Assembly (NCBI GenBank): GCA_025354965.1
Contig: JANXLW010000475.1
Coordinates: 1-14,515, forward strand
Direction of reading: 5' to 3'
Length of the DNA: 14,515 nucleotides
DNA from: Betaproteobacteria bacterium
GTDB lineage: Bacteria; Pseudomonadota; Gammaproteobacteria; Burkholderiales; Burkholderiaceae_C
Part shown: positions 1 to 7,551 of the stretch, in pieces
Layout of the letters: every line of letters begins with the position of its first letter
How positions within the stretch are numbered: position 1 is the first letter of the stretch
Made by a program: the position numbers and the translations under genes
The notes under the pieces: generated by a model
The model's input: only the letters and a program-made list of their open reading frames with translations
Told to the model about the DNA's origin: nothing
Database searches by the model: none

Positions 1-1043
1 GCCAGCCAGGTCAAAACGGCATCGGCAAGTGCCTGCGGAGTGGCGGCTTCCTGTATCAGCTCGGGCACCACAAACTCCTGGCACAAAATGTTCGGTAAAC
101 CAACCCAGGGCTGGAGCTGCTTGCGCCGCATGAGCCGCCACGACAACCATCCCATGTGGTAAGCGATCACCATCGGCCGCTTGAACAAGGCAGCTTCCAG
201 TGTCGCAGTACCGCTGGCAACCAGCGTTACATCACAGGCCGCCAGCACAACGTGCGACTGGCCTTGCACGATCTTCAGGTGCTCCATCATACCGGTGGCG
301 CGGGCTGCCTGTTCTATCTGCGGGATCAGAGAAGGCACCGCAGGTACTACAAATTTGATAGCCGGGAGGATCTTTTTGACAAGGGCAGCAGCCTGAAAGA
401 ATCTCCCGGCAAGATGCTCGATTTCAGAATGACGACTGCCAGGCAGTATGGCCAGCACCTGCCCATGGGCGTCCAACCCCAAAACGGCGCGCGCCTTCAA
501 TCGGTCTGGCACCATAGGAATAACATTGGCCAACGGATGACCGACGTAAGTGGCTGCAATGCCATGCAGTGACAGCATTTCCGGCTCAAACGGAAAAATG
601 CACAACACATGATCGACACTGCGGCGAATCTTTTCGATACGCTCGGGCCGCCAGGCCCAGACCGACGGCGAAACAAAATGCGCGGTCTTGATTCCCTGAG
701 TCCTCAAAGCCGCTTCCAGGTCAAGATTGAAATCTGGCGCGTCCACACCAATAAAGATATCCGGGCGATGCTGCAATAACCGGCTTTTAAGTTGATTGCG
801 AATGCCGAGAATCTCGCGGTAGCGTCGCAATACTTCCCAGCTAAATCCGTGCACCGACAATTTGTCATGCGGCCACCAGGCGTCAAAACCGCGACGCGCC
901 ATTTGGGGTCCGCCAATGCCCACTGCGGTCATCGAGGGCCAATGCTCCTGCATTCCGTCCAGCAACAAGCCCGCCAGCAAGTCACCCGAAGCTTCACCCG
1001 CTACCAAAGCGACGTTAAGAGACTGACTGACTGAGTCAGTCAT
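1..1043 (-). CDS. lpxB: Lipid-A-disaccharide synthase, partial (3' end beyond the window)
   Basis: LpxB is the peripheral inner-membrane glycosyltransferase that joins UDP-2,3-diacylglucosamine to lipid X, releasing UDP and forming the lipid A disaccharide. The frame is open from an ATG at 1043 to the left edge (347 codons; the family is usually about 380), so only the C-terminal tail is missing. Family landmarks seen: AGEASGD at residues 15-21, GIGGP at 42-46, VDAPDFN at 100-106, SVWAWRPERI at 127-136, GHPLAN at 168-173, LPGSR at 200-204 and ASGTATLEA at 276-284. The ATG lies 6 nt after the lpxA stop and has no clear Shine-Dalgarno sequence, so translation probably depends on ribosomes finishing lpxA. 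The first codons form a perfect 19-nt palindrome (see the separate entry). Identity is secure. Confidence 0.96.
   Translation of the reverse strand, partial: MTDSVSQSLNVALVAGEASGDLLAGLLLDGMQEHWPSMTAVGIGGPQMARRGFDAWWPHDKLSVHGFSWEVLRRYREILGIRNQLKSRLLQHRPDIFIGVDAPDFNLDLEAALRTQGIKTAHFVSPSVWAWRPERIEKIRRSVDHVLCIFPFEPEMLSLHGIAATYVGHPLANVIPMVPDRLKARAVLGLDAHGQVLAILPGSRHSEIEHLAGRFFQAAALVKKILPAIKFVVPAVPSLIPQIEQAARATGMMEHLKIVQGQSHVVLAACDVTLVASGTATLEAALFKRPMVIAYHMGWLSWRLMRRKQLQPWVGLPNILCQEFVVPELIQEAATPQALADAVLTWL
1024..1042. repeat. Perfect palindrome over the lpxB start codon
   Basis: On the coding strand, bases 2-20 of lpxB read TGACTGACTCAGTCAGTCA. This is a perfect inverted repeat with two 9-nt arms around one centre base, built from repeats of the tetramer TGAC/GTCA. 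In RNA it could fold into a short hairpin that includes two bases of the AUG, once about three central bases are left as loop. A regulatory role is inference. Confidence 0.6.
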
Positions 1044-1049
1044 AGGCAA

Positions 1050-1844
1050 TTACCGAACAATGCCACGCTGGGGTGACACCTGCTCCAGGAAGGACAGCAT
1101 CAGGGCGACATCTGACGCGGACTGCGGGCTTGTCTTGGTCAGATCAGCAATGCGCGCACCAGCCGCCTGCAACGTCAGGTCATCGCGGTACAGCGCTTTG
1201 TGCATGGCTTTGACAGCAGACACGCGCTCTGGCGAAAAGCCACGACGACGCAGTCCTTCATAGTTCATGGAACGCGCCGCGGCAGGCTGTCCCTGGCACA
1301 TCACAAATGGCGGCAAATCTGCCAATAAAACCGAACTGATTGCCGTCATGCAATGGGCGCCAATTTTCACAAACTGGTGCACCATGGTGAAGCCACCCAG
1401 AATCGCCCAATCGCCGACATGCACGTGTCCGGCCAGCGAAGAGTTGTTGGCAAAAATGGTGTTGTTACCCACCACACAGTCGTGCGCCAAATGGACGTAC
1501 GCCATCAGCCAGTTGTCGTGGCCAACCTGCGTCACGCCCTTGTCGCCGGGTGAGCCGATGTTGAAGGTGCAAAACTCGCGAATGGTATTTCGGTCCCCGA
1601 TGACCAACTGGCAAGGCTCGCCCGCGTATTTTTTGTCTTGCGGAATGGCACCCAGCGAATTGAACTGGAAAATACTGTTGTCGCGCCCAATAGTGGTGTG
1701 ACCTTCGATCACGCAATGCGGTCCGATAGTGGTGCCAGCGTCCACTCTGACGTGAGGACCAATGAGCGTGTAAGGCCCCACCGTCACCGTACTATCAAGC
1801 TCAGCTGCCGGATCAACAATAGCGGTTGCATGAATGGCTGTCAC
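1050..1844 (-). CDS. lpxA: UDP-N-acetylglucosamine acyltransferase
   Basis: LpxA is the cytosolic trimeric enzyme that catalyses the first step of lipid A synthesis, transferring an R-3-hydroxyacyl chain from acyl-ACP to the 3-OH of UDP-GlcNAc. The protein is almost entirely left-handed beta-helix hexapeptide repeats. It shows GAIPQDKKYAGE near residues 65-76 and the catalytic histidine in HLAHDC (H121, equivalent to E. coli H125). I chose the GTG at 1844 because it gives the family N-terminus (M)TAIHATAIVDP and 264 residues, against 262 in E. coli. An in-frame ATG at 1877 would add 11 residues and overlap fabZ by 23 nt, which is less likely. The GTG lies 10 nt after the fabZ stop, and lpxB follows after 6 nt. 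Confidence 0.95.
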   Translation of the reverse strand: MTAIHATAIVDPAAELDSTVTVGPYTLIGPHVRVDAGTTIGPHCVIEGHTTIGRDNSIFQFNSLGAIPQDKKYAGEPCQLVIGDRNTIREFCTFNIGSPGDKGVTQVGHDNWLMAYVHLAHDCVVGNNTIFANNSSLAGHVHVGDWAILGGFTMVHQFVKIGAHCMTAISSVLLADLPPFVMCQGQPAAARSMNYEGLRRRGFSPERVSAVKAMHKALYRDDLTLQAAGARIADLTKTSPQSASDVALMLSFLEQVSPQRGIVR

Positions 1845-1854
1845 AACTTGGAAC

Positions 1855-2295
1855 TCACTTGATGTTACGCATGGCACAGGTCAACTCGGCTTCCACCGCG
1901 AGTTCACCGTCGACCAAGGCGCGCGCCTTGAATTTGAAAATGCCGGCCTTCATGCGCACTAGCTCGGCCTCAAGAACCAGTTGATCCCCAGGCTCTACAG
2001 GACGCTTGAAGCGGGCTGCGTCGATGCCGGCGAAATAGTAGATCATTTGATCATTGGGCGTCGCGTCAAGCGCATCAAAAGCCAGCAGAGCTGCTGCCTG
2101 CGCCAGCGCTTCAATCATGAGCACGCCAGGCATCACCGGACGGTTCGGAAAGTGTCCCTCAAAGAACGGCTCGTTGATAGTGACGTTTTTCAAAGCCTTG
2201 ATGTTTTTGCCCTTGTTCAGTTCCAGCACCCGATCCACCAGCAGGAACGGATAACGGTGCGGTAACTGCTTCAGTATGCGGTGGATGTCCATCAT
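1855..2295 (-). CDS. fabZ: 3-hydroxyacyl-[acyl-carrier-protein] dehydratase FabZ
   Basis: FabZ dehydrates (3R)-hydroxyacyl-ACP to trans-2-enoyl-ACP in cytosolic fatty acid elongation. It competes with LpxA and LpxD for hydroxyacyl-ACP, which explains its place between their genes. The 146-residue hotdog-fold protein has the usual N-terminal HRYPFLLVDR (13-22), the catalytic histidine in GHFP (H48) and the catalytic glutamate in MPGVLMIEA (E62). The first ATG (2295) overlaps the lpxD stop in an ATGA arrangement and has a GGA six nt upstream. A second ATG follows directly at 2292, so the exact start could be one codon later. Tight coupling to lpxD is expected. Confidence 0.96.
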   Translation of the reverse strand: MMDIHRILKQLPHRYPFLLVDRVLELNKGKNIKALKNVTINEPFFEGHFPNRPVMPGVLMIEALAQAAALLAFDALDATPNDQMIYYFAGIDAARFKRPVEPGDQLVLEAELVRMKAGIFKFKARALVDGELAVEAELTCAMRNIK

Positions 2296-3278
2296 TGTTT
2301 TTCCAATAACTTTAGCTGCAACTCCAGCGCGCGAATTCGCTCGCGCAGACTGTGCAACTGTTTGAGTGTGGCGGCATTTTTTTCCCAGGTGGCGTTGTCA
2401 TCAAGCGGGAACACGCCAGTGTAATGTCCCGGTTTGCGAATCGACCGTGTCACAACGCTAGCTGCCGATATATTGACCTCATCGGCCAGGGCCAGATGTC
2501 CCAACACGATGGCGCCGCCACCGAGTGTGCAATGGGTCCCAATAACAGCGCTGCCAGCCACACCGACGCAGCCGGCCATGGCAGTATGGTCGCCGACCCG
2601 AACGTTGTGGCCAATTTGTATGAGATTGTCGAGCTTCACGCCGTTTCCGATGACGGTGTCCTGCAAGGCACCGCGATCGATACAGGTGTTGGCGCCAATC
2701 TCTACATCGTTGCCGATCCGAACCGCGCCCAGTTGCTCAATTTTTTCCCAGGCGCCCGCATCCGGGGCAAAACCAAACCCGTCAGCGCCAATAACAACGC
2801 CTGGATGCAACAAACATCTGTCGCCGACAACACAGTCTTCACTTACTGTGACACGCGACCTGAGCTCTGTGCCAGCACCAATCCGTGCGCCGCGCTCTAT
2901 CACGCACAATGCGCCAATCTGCGCTGTTGGATGAACAAACGCAGCAGCATCAATCACTGCGCTGGGGTGTATTTGCGGTCTAAGTGGCCGCACCAAACTT
3001 CTCTTCCAGAGCTGAGTGACACGGGCGAAATATAGATAAGGTTGATCGGTCACGACGCAGGCCCCGCGCGAAACAGCGGTGGCCCGCATCTGCGGGTTCA
3101 CGATCACGCAAGCCGCTTTTGATGCGGCTAGTTGACCCTGGTATTTGGGGTTGCTGAGAAAACTTAAATGCCGGGCACTGGCACTTTCAAGCGGCGCCAA
3201 TCCGTCAATTTCAAGATGGGGATCGCCATGAAGCTCACCTCCGAGGACGTCAACTATTGAACCTAGACACAAGCCCAC
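2292..3278 (-). CDS. lpxD: UDP-3-O-(3-hydroxyacyl)glucosamine N-acyltransferase
   Basis: LpxD adds the second hydroxyacyl chain, from acyl-ACP, to the 2-amino group of UDP-3-O-acyl-glucosamine, the third step of lipid A synthesis. The 328-residue protein has an N-terminal uridine-binding domain (about 1-100, including LSFLSNPKY at 38-46), a long left-handed beta-helix of hexapeptide repeats (about 101-285), the catalytic histidine in IQIGHNV (H224, equivalent to E. coli H239), and a basic/leucine-rich C-terminal helix from about 300. The start codon is GTG at 3278; it gives the family N-terminus of the type M-x-L-x-LG-x-IV. Only a weak GAAGG is seen upstream. The gene begins 21 nt after the skp stop and overlaps fabZ by 4 nt. 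Confidence 0.95.
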   Translation of the reverse strand: MGLCLGSIVDVLGGELHGDPHLEIDGLAPLESASARHLSFLSNPKYQGQLAASKAACVIVNPQMRATAVSRGACVVTDQPYLYFARVTQLWKRSLVRPLRPQIHPSAVIDAAAFVHPTAQIGALCVIERGARIGAGTELRSRVTVSEDCVVGDRCLLHPGVVIGADGFGFAPDAGAWEKIEQLGAVRIGNDVEIGANTCIDRGALQDTVIGNGVKLDNLIQIGHNVRVGDHTAMAGCVGVAGSAVIGTHCTLGGGAIVLGHLALADEVNISAASVVTRSIRKPGHYTGVFPLDDNATWEKNAATLKQLHSLRERIRALELQLKLLEKQ

Positions 3279-3299
3279 TGTTGACGTGCCTTCAGCGCT

Positions 3300-3830
3300 T
3301 TATTTAGCGCCACCTGAATTCAAAGCCTTGATCACTTTGTCGGTTATGTCATGCTTCGGATTGACGTAAACCGCCTCCTGCAAAACCAGGTCATACTTTT
3401 CAGCTTCTGCTACCTGCTTCACAACCTTGTTGGCGCGTTCCAGCACCTGCTGTAATTCCTCGTTTTTTCTCGAATTGAGATCTTCCTGAAACTCGCGGCG
3501 CTTGCGCTGGAAGTCACGATCCTGATCCACCAACTGCTTTTGGCGGCTGGCGCGCTGTCCCTCAGACAAAGTAGGTGCTTCACGCTCAAACTTGTCGGCC
3601 AATGACTTCAAAGTGACACCGAGATCGACGATCTCTTTTTCACGTTTTGAAAATTCCTGCTCCAGCTTGACCTGCGCAGCTTTGGCGGTACTCGCTTCCT
3701 TGAAAATCCGGTCGGTACTGACAAACCCGATACGGAACTCTTGCGCTTGGGCTTGCGCCTGGGTTTGTGCACAGAGCAGCAAACCAAGCAACAAAATGCT
3801 GGCACAGCATCGACGTAATAAATAGTTCAT
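3300..3830 (-). CDS. skp: Periplasmic OmpH/Skp-family chaperone
   Basis: Skp (OmpH) is a trimeric periplasmic holdase that carries unfolded outer-membrane proteins to the Bam complex. The 176-residue product starts with a signal peptide: RR at 6-7, a leucine-rich core at about 11-19, then an Ala/Gln stretch (residues 21-30, alternating QA) in which cleavage must fall. The mature part begins near FRIGFVSTDRIF, typical of OmpH-like proteins. A long charged coiled coil follows (about 50-135), matching the tentacle helices of Skp, then a C-terminal beta part with YDLVLQEAVYV. The ATG overlaps the bamA stop (TAATG), so the insertase and its chaperone are translationally linked. The alternating QA run makes the precise cleavage site uncertain. 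Confidence 0.92.
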   Translation of the reverse strand: MNYLLRRCCASILLLGLLLCAQTQAQAQAQEFRIGFVSTDRIFKEASTAKAAQVKLEQEFSKREKEIVDLGVTLKSLADKFEREAPTLSEGQRASRQKQLVDQDRDFQRKRREFQEDLNSRKNEELQQVLERANKVVKQVAEAEKYDLVLQEAVYVNPKHDITDKVIKALNSGGAK

Positions 3831-6121
3831 TAGAAATTAGTCCCGATCTGAAATTGCATACTCTGTATTTTATCGCCTTCAAACTTTTTGATAGGCTTGG
3901 CGAACGCCAGCCGCAAAGGGCCTACCGGCGATATCCAGCTGACGCCAACGCCAACTGATGCCCGCAAGCTGTTGCCGTTTGCATTGACGCCGTCCGGACC
4001 GGCTACCCCGCCCAAGTCGGCAAAAGCGTACATCCTTAAAGTCCGGTCATTACCTGAACCAGGAAACGGAGACAAAAATTCAGCATTTAAATTCAGCTTG
4101 CTGGTGCCGCCAAGGGAGATTCCACTCGCATCCTGCGGCCCCAGGCTGCCCTGCTCAAAGCCGCGCACTGAACCCAGTCCGCCACCGAAAAATTTCTTGA
4201 ACACCGGAAATGACCGGTCTCCTGGCGCCCTTCCCCAGCCAGCCTCTGCGTTAAAAGCAACAGTGAATTGCTTGGTCAGCGGAATGAATTGCTGATACTG
4301 GTAGGTCGTGCGCAGGTAACGCGCCTCGCCCGCTACCGACCACTCGGCGTAGGCGCGTTGATAACGCCCGGAATTAGGCGACAGTGCGCTGTCTCGGCTA
4401 TCGCGCGCCCAACCAGCTGTCAAGGGAACTGCCAAGCTGTCATAACCATATTGGTTGGCGTATGCCATATACGAAGTCGGCAATGCGGTGCCGGGTACGA
4501 TGGTCGTTTTCTCGGCTCCGGCGCCGAAATAAACCGTGTCGGTCTCGGTAAAGGGAACGCCAAAACGCAAACTACCGCCGGAAGATACGAGTTGGTAATA
4601 GTTTTGGTCCTGGTATGGACTGGATGACTTGTGATATAAATCGATGGTGCGGGAAACCCCGTCTTGCGTAAAGTAGGGGTCGGTCGTGTTGAAGACGACG
4701 ACCCGATTGATCTTGCTGGTATTGATCTGCACGCCAAGCGAGTTGCCGGAACCAAATGCATTGTCCTGCTTCAGACCAAAAGACAATCCAAGGCCGTCAG
4801 CACTGGAAAAACCAGCCCCCACACTCAGGCTCCCGGTCGGCTTGTCAACAACACTGATAGTCAGGTCAACCTGGTCGGCAGAACCGGTGACTTCCTGAGT
4901 CTCGATATTGACTTCTTTGAAGTAGCCCAGACGGTCGACACGGTCGCGCGACAGTCTGATTTTCTCGCCGTCATACCAGGACGCCTCGAACTGCCGAAAC
5001 TCCCGGCGCACCACAATATCGCGCGTCCGGTTGTTGCCGACAACATTGATTCTGCGAACATAGGCGCGGCGGGAAGGATCCGCCTGCAAAATCAATTCAA
5101 CACGGTTGTTGATGCGATCAATCTCCGGGCGGGCTTCGACGCGAGCAAAGGCAAATCCAAAATTTCCAAAATATTCGGTGAAAGCTTTACTGGTTTTCGC
5201 CACTTCGTCAGCGTTGTAGGCTTGCCCAGGCCGTATCGTTACAAGCGATTTGAATTCGTCCTCTTTGCCAAGGAAATTCCCCTCCAGCTTGACACCACTG
5301 ACGACAAAGCGCTCACCCTCCACAATATTGATAGTGATGGCAATGTCGGTTTTGTTAGGCAAAATCGCGACCTGGGTTGATTCCACCTTGAATTCCAGAT
5401 AACCCCGCGTCAAATAGTAGGAGCGCAAGGTTTCGATGTCGGCGTTGAGCTTGGCCCGCGAGTAGCGATCCGATTTGGTATACCAGCTCAACCAACCGCC
5501 AGTGTCAAGATCAAACAGACCACGCAGCGTCGACTCGCCAAACACCTGATTGCCGACAATATGTATTTCGCTGATTTTGGCTGGATCGCCTTCAACCACC
5601 GTAAACGTCAAATTGACGCGGTTACGCTCGATCGGCGTGACAGTCGTCACAACGTCCGCAGCATACAGGCTGCGATTGATGTACTGGCGTTTGAGTTCCT
5701 GTTCTGCCCGGTCAAGTTGCGCCTTGTCAAAAGGTCGCCCATCAGTCAGACCGACATCACGCAAGGCCTTCTTCAGTACGTCCTTGTCAAACTCCTTGGT
5801 GCCCACGAAATCGACTTCGGCGATGGTGGGGCGCTCCTCGACCACGATCACCAACACGTCCCCGCTGACATCAATTCGCACATCTTTGAACAAGCCCAGA
5901 TCGAACAGAGCCCGGATCGCTGCTGATCCTTTTTCGTCGCTATAGACGTCCCCGATCCGAACTGGCAGGGAGATAAAAACAGTTCCTGGTTCGACTCGCT
6001 GCAAGCCCTCAATGCGGATATCGCGCACAGTGAAAGGATTCACCGCCCATGCCGCGTTCACCAAAAATGCCAATGAAGCAACAACAGAAATGGTTCGAAA
6101 ACGAAAACGATCAATTTGCAT
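3830..6121 (-). CDS. bamA: Outer membrane protein assembly factor BamA
   Basis: BamA is the central outer-membrane insertase that folds beta-barrel proteins into the outer membrane. The 763-residue precursor has a signal peptide ending about AAWA (residue 26). Five POTRA domains follow at roughly 29-96, 97-177, 180-268, 271-349 and 352-427, then a 16-strand Omp85 barrel from about 430 to the C-terminal phenylalanine. The conserved loop-6 VRGF motif is at 652-655 and DPYF at 481-484; the C-terminal signature QFQIGTNF ends in the aromatic residue expected for an outer-membrane protein. The length is somewhat under that of E. coli BamA (810). The gene starts 47 nt after rseP, with no strong Shine-Dalgarno sequence, and overlaps skp by one base. 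Confidence 0.97.
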   Translation of the reverse strand: MQIDRFRFRTISVVASLAFLVNAAWAVNPFTVRDIRIEGLQRVEPGTVFISLPVRIGDVYSDEKGSAAIRALFDLGLFKDVRIDVSGDVLVIVVEERPTIAEVDFVGTKEFDKDVLKKALRDVGLTDGRPFDKAQLDRAEQELKRQYINRSLYAADVVTTVTPIERNRVNLTFTVVEGDPAKISEIHIVGNQVFGESTLRGLFDLDTGGWLSWYTKSDRYSRAKLNADIETLRSYYLTRGYLEFKVESTQVAILPNKTDIAITINIVEGERFVVSGVKLEGNFLGKEDEFKSLVTIRPGQAYNADEVAKTSKAFTEYFGNFGFAFARVEARPEIDRINNRVELILQADPSRRAYVRRINVVGNNRTRDIVVRREFRQFEASWYDGEKIRLSRDRVDRLGYFKEVNIETQEVTGSADQVDLTISVVDKPTGSLSVGAGFSSADGLGLSFGLKQDNAFGSGNSLGVQINTSKINRVVVFNTTDPYFTQDGVSRTIDLYHKSSSPYQDQNYYQLVSSGGSLRFGVPFTETDTVYFGAGAEKTTIVPGTALPTSYMAYANQYGYDSLAVPLTAGWARDSRDSALSPNSGRYQRAYAEWSVAGEARYLRTTYQYQQFIPLTKQFTVAFNAEAGWGRAPGDRSFPVFKKFFGGGLGSVRGFEQGSLGPQDASGISLGGTSKLNLNAEFLSPFPGSGNDRTLRMYAFADLGGVAGPDGVNANGNSLRASVGVGVSWISPVGPLRLAFAKPIKKFEGDKIQSMQFQIGTNF

Positions 6122-6143
6122 TTTTGTATTGAGAAGTCAAGCC

Positions 6144-6162
6144 GGTGTTGATTGTCAACACC
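6144..6162. repeat. Inverted repeat in the rseP-bamA gap
   Basis: The plus strand reads GGTGTTGA-TTG-TCAACACC, a perfect 8-bp inverted repeat with a 3-base centre, between the rseP stop (6169) and the bamA ATG (6121). No T-run follows on either side, so it is not a normal intrinsic terminator. It could be an RNA hairpin for processing or stabilisation, or a protein-binding operator. The function is unknown. The minus-strand copy contains TTGACA, but no good -10 lies at the right distance. Confidence 0.6.
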
Positions 6163-6168
6163 AAACAA

Positions 6169-7530
6169 TTAGCTAAATAAACGGGTTATATCGTTGAACA
6201 GAGCAATAGACATCATGACCAGCAGGATTGCCACGCCACCCCGCTGCAATCGCTCCATCCAGGCGTCTGACACTGCTTTCCCCCGGATGCCCTCCCAAAG
6301 ATAATACATCAGATAGCCACCATCCAAAACCGGCAACGGAAGCAGATTCAAGACGCCCAGACTAACACTGATGAGAGCCAGAAACAGCAAGTACTGGGTC
6401 AAACCCATGCTGGCCGACTTACCGGCGTAATCTGCGATCGTCAGTGGGCCGCTGAGATTCTTCAACGAAGCCTCGCCGACCAGCATTTTCCCCATCATTC
6501 TGAGCGTCAATATGGATACATCCCAGGTGCGAACCACGCCGCGCCACAGACCGTCTGCAGCACCGTACCTGACCGTCACCAATTCCGGCATGGCACCCAC
6601 GTAGGCGCCGATTTTTCCGATCAATAACGCTCCGTCCTGCTGGGCGTCCGGTGTGACTGTTAACTCCATTTTTGTGCCAGCGCGATCAATCTTCCAGATT
6701 TCAGTTGCGGCCTCTTTGGTGCCGACCGAGGTCCGGATAAGCTGGCGCAGTTGCTGTCCATCCACCACCGCCACCGAACCCACTTGCTCAACCATATCGC
6801 CTTGCCGCAATCCAGCCCGTTCAGCCGCCGCGCCAACCATCACCTCGCCAATCAAAGGTCGGGTAAAAGGACCTTCAATTCCAATCTTTCGAAACAAATC
6901 GGCGTTCGCGTCGCCAGCGTTCATGGCGCTGAGATATAGCAGCACTTCAGAGCTGGTGCCAGACGCAGGACCCACCACATCCAATCGCACATCCCTGCGC
7001 TCCAGGGCGCCGCGAGTCAGAAGCCAGCGAAGCGCTTCGAATGATTTCACATTTTTTAACTCTTCACCCTCAAAGCCGGCCCGCCGAACCCTTTCACCGC
7101 CCCTCAAGCCAGCCTGCTGGGCTATGGAGTCGGCCGCGGGCTTGGCTAAAATCGCTGCCGGATCTTGTACGCCGCTCCAGTTCACCACCGCGTACAGCAA
7201 CACCGCCAACAGTAAATTGGCCACAGGGCCAGCCGCCACGATAGCGATACGCGAGCGCAGAGGCTGGGTATTGAAAGCCAGATGTCGCTGCTCAGCCGTC
7301 ACTGGCGCTTCACGCTCGTCGAGCATCTTCACATAGCCCCCAAGGGGAAAGGCACCAATGACAAATTCGGTCGATGAACCCCCTGGCCGCCAACTGAACA
7401 ATGTTTTTCCAAAGCCGATAGAAAACCGCAACACTTTGACGCCACAGACCACCGCCATGCGGTAGTGCCCATATTCGTGCACGGCGATCAACACTCCGAG
7501 GGCAAGCAAAAAAGCAACAAGTGTCAGCAT
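6169..7530 (-). CDS. rseP: Site-2 zinc metalloprotease RseP
   Basis: RseP is the inner-membrane site-2 protease that cuts anti-sigma factor RseA within the membrane and clears signal peptides, so controlling the sigma-E envelope response. From the ATG at 7530 the protein has 453 residues. The zinc site HEYGH is at 18-22 in the first membrane helix. GGYVKM (65-70) and a second hydrophobic segment (about 97-118) follow. Two PDZ domains lie in the periplasmic middle (roughly 125-215 and 220-300; EVMVGAAAERAGL starts the second). The third zinc ligand lies in NLLPLPVLDGG (D403). A last helix is near the C-terminus. A TTG two codons upstream (7536) is possible but less likely. The gene starts 21 nt after dxr, with no strong ribosome site. 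Confidence 0.96.
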   Translation of the reverse strand: MLTLVAFLLALGVLIAVHEYGHYRMAVVCGVKVLRFSIGFGKTLFSWRPGGSSTEFVIGAFPLGGYVKMLDEREAPVTAEQRHLAFNTQPLRSRIAIVAAGPVANLLLAVLLYAVVNWSGVQDPAAILAKPAADSIAQQAGLRGGERVRRAGFEGEELKNVKSFEALRWLLTRGALERRDVRLDVVGPASGTSSEVLLYLSAMNAGDANADLFRKIGIEGPFTRPLIGEVMVGAAAERAGLRQGDMVEQVGSVAVVDGQQLRQLIRTSVGTKEAATEIWKIDRAGTKMELTVTPDAQQDGALLIGKIGAYVGAMPELVTVRYGAADGLWRGVVRTWDVSILTLRMMGKMLVGEASLKNLSGPLTIADYAGKSASMGLTQYLLFLALISVSLGVLNLLPLPVLDGGYLMYYLWEGIRGKAVSDAWMERLQRGGVAILLVMMSIALFNDITRLFS

Positions 7531-7551
7531 GGTCAAATCAAGTTGGCTTCG

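Noticed and set aside
2352..3035. Plus-strand open frame of 227 codons opposite lpxD
   Set aside because: It lies wholly antisense to a well-supported lpxD, has low-complexity, unfamily-like protein sequence and no ribosome site; a shadow of the coding frame.
3295..3310. Small hairpin GCGCT/AGCGC around the skp stop codon
   Set aside because: Only five base pairs, half of it coding; too weak to call a terminator.
4664..5380. Plus-strand open frame of 238 codons opposite bamA
   Set aside because: Antisense to intact bamA POTRA and barrel codons; no recognisable domain.
6653..7336. Plus-strand open frame of 227 codons opposite rseP
   Set aside because: Antisense to rseP and rich in Ser/Ala/Pro as expected from a reversed GC-biased frame.
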